Source of the DNA: Shimia_B sp039198835
GTDB lineage: Bacteria > Pseudomonadota > Alphaproteobacteria > Rhodobacterales > Rhodobacteraceae
Assembly (NCBI GenBank): GCA_039198835.1
Contig: JBCCTH010000114.1
Span: 1-8,980 of the forward strand
Direction of reading: 5' to 3'
Length of the DNA: 8,980 bases
The position numbers and the translations under genes were made by a program. The notes below the pieces were generated by a model. That model did no database searches. It was not told where the DNA came from and worked only from the letters and a program-made list of their open reading frames with translations. Below, one piece after another: positions 5,610 to 8,980 of this stretch (position 1 is its first letter; each line of letters starts with the position of its first letter).

Positions 5610-6577
5610 AAAACCTGATAACCGACGTGCCGGGGCTCAAGGTCGGCAACGCCCATGACCCGGCGCTGGCCTCCGGCGTGACTGTGCTGACCGCCGATAG
5701 ATCTTTCACAGCGGCGGTCCACGTTATTGGCGGCGCGCCCGGCACCCGCGAAACAGACCTGCTTGCCGCGGATAGGCTCGTGCAAGAGGTCGATGCTCTG
5801 GTCCTCGCGGGCGGCTCCGCCTTTGGTCTGGCAGCCGCCGACGGCGTCTCAGAAGCACTCAGGCGAAACGGCCGTGGCTTCGCGGCGGGAGATATCCGCG
5901 TGCCGATCGTGCCCTCCGCCATCCTCTTTGATCTGGCCAATGGCGGCAAAAAGGATTGGACGGCAAACCCCTATCCCGCCCTCGGGCAAACCGCGCTGCA
6001 ACAAGCCGCCGCTGAGTTTGACATCGGCAGCCAGGGGGCGGGCTATGGCGCAACAGTGGCGGGCGGCTTGGGCGGGCTTGGCTCGGCTTCAATGCGCGTT
6101 AACGGTGGGGTCGCGGTTGGCGCGCTCGTGGCCGTCAATGCCATCGGCGCGCCCTGGCACCCTGAAACAGGTCAAATTAACGACGCGCCCTTCGAGAACC
6201 AAGGAGAATTCGGAGGTCTGGGCGCGCCTGCCAAGATCCCCACCGCGCCGCCCACCAAGCTCGGCGATCAAAACACGACGATCGCCATTGTCGCCACCGA
6301 TGCAGCGCTCACCCAAGCCCAGGCGACGCGCATGGCGATCGCCGCCCATGATGGCATGGCCCGCGCGATCATCCCCTCCCACACGCTTTTTGACGGCGAT
6401 CTGGTCTTTTGCGCCGCTACCGGGGAAAAGCCGCTCAACGATCCTTTGTCCGATGCCATCGCGCTCGGCCATGCGGCCTCCACAACGCTTTCCCGCGCGA
6501 TTGCGCGCGGCGTTTATGCAGCGACAGGCTGGCCGGGTGGACCGCCGCCATGGCGCGCTACCTTCCCCCATGCTTGA
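5606..6577 (+). CDS. P1/S58-family N-terminal nucleophile hydrolase, NylC/DmpA-like (323 aa)
   Basis: Member of the DmpA/NylC superfamily (peptidase family P1, S58): self-cleaving hydrolases acting on amide bonds such as N-terminal or beta-amino-acyl peptides and, for NylC, nylon oligomers. Family landmarks are visible: TDVPGLKVGNA at 6-16, GGAPGTRETD at 42-51, LAGGSAFGL at 67-75, GSQGAGYGAT at 141-150, VNAIG at 177-181 and the C-terminal PSHTLFDGD at 257-265. Asn223-Thr224 in DQNTTI fits the autocleavage site, with Thr224 becoming the new N-terminal nucleophile; Asp263 and Asp265 follow at +39 and +41, the same spacing I recall for Thr267, Asp306 and Asp308 of NylC. Cleavage would give subunits of 223 and 100 residues. 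The start at 5606 overlaps the preceding stop by 4 bases; the frame is open further upstream but lies inside the 100-aa gene. No signal peptide, so cytosolic. Confidence 0.87.
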   Translation: MKNLITDVPGLKVGNAHDPALASGVTVLTADRSFTAAVHVIGGAPGTRETDLLAADRLVQEVDALVLAGGSAFGLAAADGVSEALRRNGRGFAAGDIRVPIVPSAILFDLANGGKKDWTANPYPALGQTALQQAAAEFDIGSQGAGYGATVAGGLGGLGSASMRVNGGVAVGALVAVNAIGAPWHPETGQINDAPFENQGEFGGLGAPAKIPTAPPTKLGDQNTTIAIVATDAALTQAQATRMAIAAHDGMARAIIPSHTLFDGDLVFCAATGEKPLNDPLSDAIALGHAASTTLSRAIARGVYAATGWPGGPPPWRATFPHA

Positions 6578-6590
6578 AGGGAGATCAGCA

Positions 6591-8066
6591 ATGCTCGACA
6601 CGATGACAGACCTCACCGCCATGCTCGATGACCCCGCTCTCTTGCAGACCCGGGCCTATATTGACGGGCAATGGGCGGATGCGTCGAGCGGGGCGACCTT
6701 CGCGGTCACCAACCCCGCGCGCGGCGATGTCATCGCCGAGGTCGCCGATCTGTCACGCGCGGATGTCGCGCGCGCCATCGCGGGCGCGCATACCGCGCAA
6801 AAGGCCTGGGCCGCAAAGCCCGCCAAGGAGCGGGCGATGATTCTGCGCCGCTGGTTTGAAATGATCATGGCTGCCCAAGACGATCTCGCCAGGATCTTGA
6901 CCGCTGAAATGGGCAAGCCGCTCGGCGAGGCCAAAGGCGAGATTGCCTATGGCGCCTCTTTCATCGAGTTCTTCGCCGAAGAGGCCAAGCGCATCTACGG
7001 CGAGACGATCCCCGGACCCGCCCCCGACAAGCGCATCACGGTCATCAAGCAGCCGGTGGGCGTGGCCGCCTCGATCACGCCCTGGAACTTCCCCCATGCG
7101 ATGATCACCCGCAAAGCGGGGCCCGCCCTCGCCGCCGGATGCGCCTTCGTCGCGCGCCCCTCTGAGCTCACCCCCCTTTCAGCCCTTGCGCTCGGCGTCT
7201 TGGCCGAGCGCGCAGGCCTTCCCGCAGGAATCCTCCAGATCGTCCCCTCAAATGACGCATCGGCCATCGGCAAGGAATTCTGCGAAAACCAAACCGTGCG
7301 GAAGATAACCTTCACAGGCTCAACGGCCGTGGGCCGGATTTTGCTTGAGCAAGCAGCGCCGCAAATCAAGCGCATCTCGATGGAGCTCGGCGGCAATGCC
7401 CCGTTCATCGTCTTCGACGATGCCGATCTCGATGAAGCGGTGCTGGGGGCCATCGCCTGCAAGTTCCGCAATAACGGCCAGACCTGCGTTTGTGCCAACC
7501 GCATCTATGTGCAGGCGGGCGTTTACGAGGCGTTCTCTGCAAAGTTCAAAGCGGCGGTTGAACTGATGAAAGTGGGCGACGGCTTCAACGGCGTTGATTT
7601 TGGCCCGCTGATTTCTGAGCCCGCTGTTGAGAAGGTCCGCGCCCATATCAAAGACGCGCTCGAAAAGGGCGCGCAGCTGCTGCTGGGCGGCGAAAGCCAC
7701 GCGCTCGGCGGGCAGTTTTTTGAGCCCACCATTCTCACTGGCGTGACCCAGGATATGCGCGTGAGCCAGGAAGAGACATTCGGCCCTATGGCCCCGCTCT
7801 TCCGTTTCGAAAACGAAGACGAGGTCATCGCCATGGCCAATGACACGATCTTCGGCCTTGCGGCCTATTTCTATGCCAAGGATCTCAGCCGTGTTTACAA
7901 AGTCGCCGAGGCGCTCGAATACGGGATCGTGGGGATCAATACAGGGATCATCTCGACCGAGGTCGCGCCCTTTGGCGGCGTGAAACAATCCGGCCTCGGG
8001 CGCGAAGGCTCACGCCACGGCATCGATGAATTCCTCGAAATGAAATATCTGTGCATGTCAGTCTAG
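6591..8066 (+). CDS. gabD: NAD(P)+-dependent succinate-semialdehyde dehydrogenase (491 aa)
   Basis: Oxidises succinate semialdehyde to succinate, feeding 4-aminobutyrate-type breakdown into the TCA cycle. Active-site residues are Asn166 (TPWNFP), Glu265 (MELGGN) and Cys299 (NNGQTCVCAN). Arg174 in MITRK, Arg293 in KFRNNG and Ser455 align by local sequence with the human SSADH residues Arg213, Arg334 and Ser498 that hold the substrate carboxylate, which favours SSADH over a generic aldehyde dehydrogenase; glutarate or adipate semialdehyde remain possible. Cys301 sits two residues after the nucleophile, as in the redox-sensitive human enzyme. The cofactor-site Lys is Arg189 here (FVARPSE). The ATG at 6591 follows AGGGAG by 7 bases; the same frame is open far upstream, but that stretch lies inside the hydrolase gene. 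It is the last gene of the operon, 13 bases after the hydrolase stop. Confidence 0.9.
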   Translation: MLDTMTDLTAMLDDPALLQTRAYIDGQWADASSGATFAVTNPARGDVIAEVADLSRADVARAIAGAHTAQKAWAAKPAKERAMILRRWFEMIMAAQDDLARILTAEMGKPLGEAKGEIAYGASFIEFFAEEAKRIYGETIPGPAPDKRITVIKQPVGVAASITPWNFPHAMITRKAGPALAAGCAFVARPSELTPLSALALGVLAERAGLPAGILQIVPSNDASAIGKEFCENQTVRKITFTGSTAVGRILLEQAAPQIKRISMELGGNAPFIVFDDADLDEAVLGAIACKFRNNGQTCVCANRIYVQAGVYEAFSAKFKAAVELMKVGDGFNGVDFGPLISEPAVEKVRAHIKDALEKGAQLLLGGESHALGGQFFEPTILTGVTQDMRVSQEETFGPMAPLFRFENEDEVIAMANDTIFGLAAYFYAKDLSRVYKVAEALEYGIVGINTGIISTEVAPFGGVKQSGLGREGSRHGIDEFLEMKYLCMSV

Positions 8067-8187
8067 GGGCTTTTGGTAAGATGCGTCAGTGAGATACTCA
8101 CCGCGCCAATCTCCCCTTCCATAAGCGCAAGATACTCCGGGGGGGGGCCGCACGAAGCTGGCCCCTCGCATCTTTGGCCCCGCACGG
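8067..8187 (+). other. Region downstream of gabD with weak hairpins and a 9-G run
   Basis: No gene is supported here. GTGAG-ATA-CTCAC (8089-8101) is a 5-bp hairpin. GGGGCC (8144-8149) and GGCCCC (8160-8165) form a 6-bp stem around a 10-base loop, followed by TCGCATCTTT, a poor T run that could still act as a weak terminator for gabD. A run of nine G residues (8139-8147) precedes the stem. CCGCACG occurs twice, at 8148-8154 and 8180-8186. Confidence 0.3.
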
Positions 8188-8213
8188 AAAAGGGCCGCTC
8201 AAACGAGCGGCCC
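8188..8213 (-). terminator. Rho-independent terminator of hsp20
   Basis: Read on the minus strand, GGGCCGCTC (8213-8205) pairs perfectly with GAGCGGCCC (8200-8192) around the 4-base loop GTTT, giving a 9-bp GC-rich stem, followed directly by TTTT (8191-8188). It lies 24 bases past the hsp20 stop codon. On the plus strand the stem is followed by CACATT, not a T run, so it serves the minus-strand gene. Confidence 0.85.
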
Positions 8214-8236
8214 CACATTCCTAGCTGTCAGAGGCT

Positions 8237-8692
8237 TCAGGCTTCGACAACTTCAGCCTCGATGGCCTTCGCGCCGCCGATCTCGATCTTTCTGGGCTTG
8301 AGGGCCTCGGGCACCTCGCGGATCAGATCGATATGGAGCATGCCATTCTCATGGGCCGCACCCGTGACCTTCACGTGGTCGGCCAGATGAAAGCGGCGCG
8401 AGAAGGCGCGCGTGGCAATCCCACGATGGAGATATTTGCGGCCTTCCTTGTCCTCCGCTTTCTTCGCGGAGATATGAAGCGCGTGCTCTTTCACTTCGAC
8501 GTCGAGTTCATCAGACGTGAAGCCCGCCACGGCAATCGAAATCCTGTAAGCGTCATCGGCCGTTTTTTCGATATTGTAAGGCGGGTAGCGTTGCGCGCCC
8601 GCATCATTGGTGAGAACGCGGTCCATCAGATCAGCCATCTGATCAAAACCAACGGTGGCGCGGTAAAGCGGTGCAAAATCAAGCGTTCGCAT
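8237..8692 (-). CDS. hsp20: Small heat-shock protein, Hsp20/IbpA family (151 aa)
   Basis: ATP-independent holdase chaperone that binds unfolding proteins in the cytosol during heat stress and passes them to the DnaK and ClpB systems. The N-terminal arm (1-37) begins MRTLDFAPLYRATVGFD, as in IbpA-type proteins. The alpha-crystallin domain spans ~38-126 (PPYNIEK start, ISIAVAGF, VEVKEHALHISAKK, LHRGIATRAFSRRF, then the A-x-x-x-NGML motif at 113-119). The C-terminal I-x-I anchor is IEI at 136-138, followed by an Ala/Glu-rich tail. The ATG at 8692 is chosen because AAAGGA lies 8 bases upstream and the IbpA-type N terminus starts there; an in-frame codon at 8785 would read through the leader RNA structure. 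The gene stands alone with its own promoter, thermometer-like leader and terminator. Confidence 0.95.
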   Translation of the reverse strand: MRTLDFAPLYRATVGFDQMADLMDRVLTNDAGAQRYPPYNIEKTADDAYRISIAVAGFTSDELDVEVKEHALHISAKKAEDKEGRKYLHRGIATRAFSRRFHLADHVKVTGAAHENGMLHIDLIREVPEALKPRKIEIGGAKAIEAEVVEA

Positions 8693-8698
8693 AGGTAT

Positions 8699-8780
8699 CA
8701 TCCTTTCATAAGCGATGGTCGCGATGCCCTGCCCCTCATCGGGCCCAGAGCGCTGCGTCAGAGCCGTTTTGGCCTCCGAC
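8699..8780 (-). promoter_or_regulatory. ROSE-type RNA thermometer in the hsp20 leader
   Basis: The leader can be paired by eye into three hairpins. Hairpin 1 (8780-8757) has nine pairs, one a G-U, with a single bulged G around an AAAAC loop. Hairpin 2 (8751-8726) pairs GCUCU with AGGGC and GCCC with GGGC, with a GG bulge and a GAUGAG loop. Hairpin 3 (8717-8699) pairs CAUC-G-CU with AGGAUG around UAUGAA: the Shine-Dalgarno AGGA is paired to UCGCU, a match to the ROSE motif UYGCU, with its G bulged out as in known ROSE elements. Melting of hairpin 3 at high temperature would expose the ribosome binding site. ROSE elements are known before hsp20 genes of alpha- and gammaproteobacteria. Confidence 0.78.
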
Positions 8781-8787
8781 GCCACAG

Positions 8788-8815
8788 ATGTGGGAACTCT
8801 TATGCGCCGTTCAAG
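8788..8815 (-). promoter_or_regulatory. RpoH (sigma32)-type heat-shock promoter of hsp20
   Basis: On the minus strand CTTGAA (8815-8810) is followed after 15 bases by CCCACAT (8794-8788). This resembles the sigma32 consensus, CTTGAAA with CCCCATNT at 13-15 base spacing. Transcription would begin near 8781, exactly where the first leader hairpin begins, giving a leader of about 90 bases. The combination with the downstream gene makes this a strong prediction. Confidence 0.75.
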
Positions 8816-8816
8816 A

Positions 8817-8830
8817 CCCCTCTTCAGGGG
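8817..8830 (-). terminator. Weak hairpin at the end of the upstream gene, next to the hsp20 promoter
   Basis: Minus-strand CCCCT-GAAG-AGGGG forms a 5-bp stem that includes the stop codon of the partial gene and is followed by TCTT. It is short for a terminator and directly abuts the -35 element of hsp20. It may be a weak terminator or simply chance. Confidence 0.28.
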
Positions 8831-8980
8831 CGAATGAATTTCGCGCCACTCGATGCGGATGCGTTTTCACCGACCCGGCGGATACGAGGCGCGGCGGCGG
8901 GATGAAAGCCGCCCTTGCCCGCATCGAGCTCGGATAAAAGCGTCGCGACCTGGGCTTCAAGGCCGGTCCCGAGCGAGACC
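8824..8980 (-). CDS. C-terminal end of an unrecognised protein (partial, 51 aa)
   Basis: A minus-strand frame enters from the window edge (first full codon at 8979-8977) and ends at TGA 8826-8824. The 51 residues read like a real protein end: an amphipathic stretch LEAQVATLLSELDAG, then KGGFHP, a basic patch PRIRRVGEN, and a tail ending GAKFIRP. Codons mostly end in G or C, as in the other genes here, and the other frames in this stretch are broken or odd in composition. I recognise no family and the bulk of the gene is outside the window. It is on the same strand as hsp20, but the RpoH-like promoter starting right after it suggests separate control. Confidence 0.55.
   Translation of the reverse strand, partial: VSLGTGLEAQVATLLSELDAGKGGFHPAAAPRIRRVGENASASSGAKFIRP

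Noticed and set aside
5727..6590. N-terminal extension of the gabD frame
   Set aside because: Is the out-of-frame translation of the hydrolase gene, rich in Pro, Arg and Ser; AGGGAG before 6591 marks the real start.
8693..8785. N-terminal extension of Hsp20 from an alternative start at 8785
   Set aside because: Would translate the leader that forms the ROSE-like hairpins; the IbpA-type N terminus and Shine-Dalgarno point to 8692.
8333..8905. 190-codon plus-strand reading frame opposite hsp20
   Set aside because: Antisense to a clear Hsp20 gene, its leader and its promoter; no recognisable domain.
1..8980. CRISPR array, tRNA, rRNA, insertion sequence or phage attachment site
   Set aside because: No regularly spaced repeats, tRNA-like cloverleaf, transposase or integrase motifs, or target-site duplications were seen on either strand.

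Overview
The window looks like chromosomal DNA of a GC-rich alphaproteobacterium, most probably of the Rhodobacterales/Roseobacter group. This rests on recalled family distributions, not on a search: a bacterial ALDH16-type double aldehyde dehydrogenase, a DUF1523 protein inside a string of small membrane-protein genes, and a small heat-shock gene with an RpoH-type promoter and a ROSE-type leader. Codons strongly prefer G or C in third position throughout, and nothing in base composition marks a recently acquired island. I see no transposase, integrase, CRISPR array, tRNA or rRNA.

Layout. (1) 1-2728, plus strand: the 3' end of deoC (deoxyribose-phosphate aldolase), a 206-base gap, then a 776-residue ALDH16-like protein with one complete ALDH domain and one degenerate one. 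DeoC releases acetaldehyde, so an aldehyde dehydrogenase beside it suggests deoxyribose/deoxynucleoside catabolism. (2) 2738-4306, minus strand, converging on ALDH16 with 9 bases between stop codons: four small membrane-protein genes (103, 112, 90 and 185 aa; the last is DUF1523), with a 93-base gap in the middle. (3) 4307-4566: divergent intergenic region, very GC-rich, full of inverted repeats, including a 10-base perfect repeat whose second arm runs into the ribosome binding site of the next gene. (4) 4567-8066, plus strand: a tightly packed four-gene operon made of an SDR oxidoreductase, an unknown 100-aa protein, a P1/S58-family N-terminal-nucleophile hydrolase, and an NAD(P)-dependent succinate-semialdehyde dehydrogenase (gabD). 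The first three overlap by 1 and 4 bases and the fourth follows after 13. An amidohydrolase, a dehydrogenase and a semialdehyde dehydrogenase would fit catabolism of an amide or amino-acid-derived compound, but the substrate cannot be read from the sequence. (5) 8188-8815, minus strand: a complete heat-shock unit with RpoH-like promoter, three-hairpin leader with a ROSE-type Shine-Dalgarno hairpin, hsp20 and an intrinsic terminator. (6) 8824-8980, minus strand: the last 51 residues of an unrecognised protein.

The strongest non-coding observation is the hsp20 leader, which can be paired by eye into the architecture of a ROSE RNA thermometer. The strongest protein observations are the ALDH16 double-domain enzyme next to deoC, and the hydrolase whose Asn-Thr and Asp-Gly-Asp spacing matches the recalled nylon-oligomer hydrolase NylC. 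I found no convincing wholly new system. The least explained genes are the 100-aa operon member and the small membrane-protein cluster.
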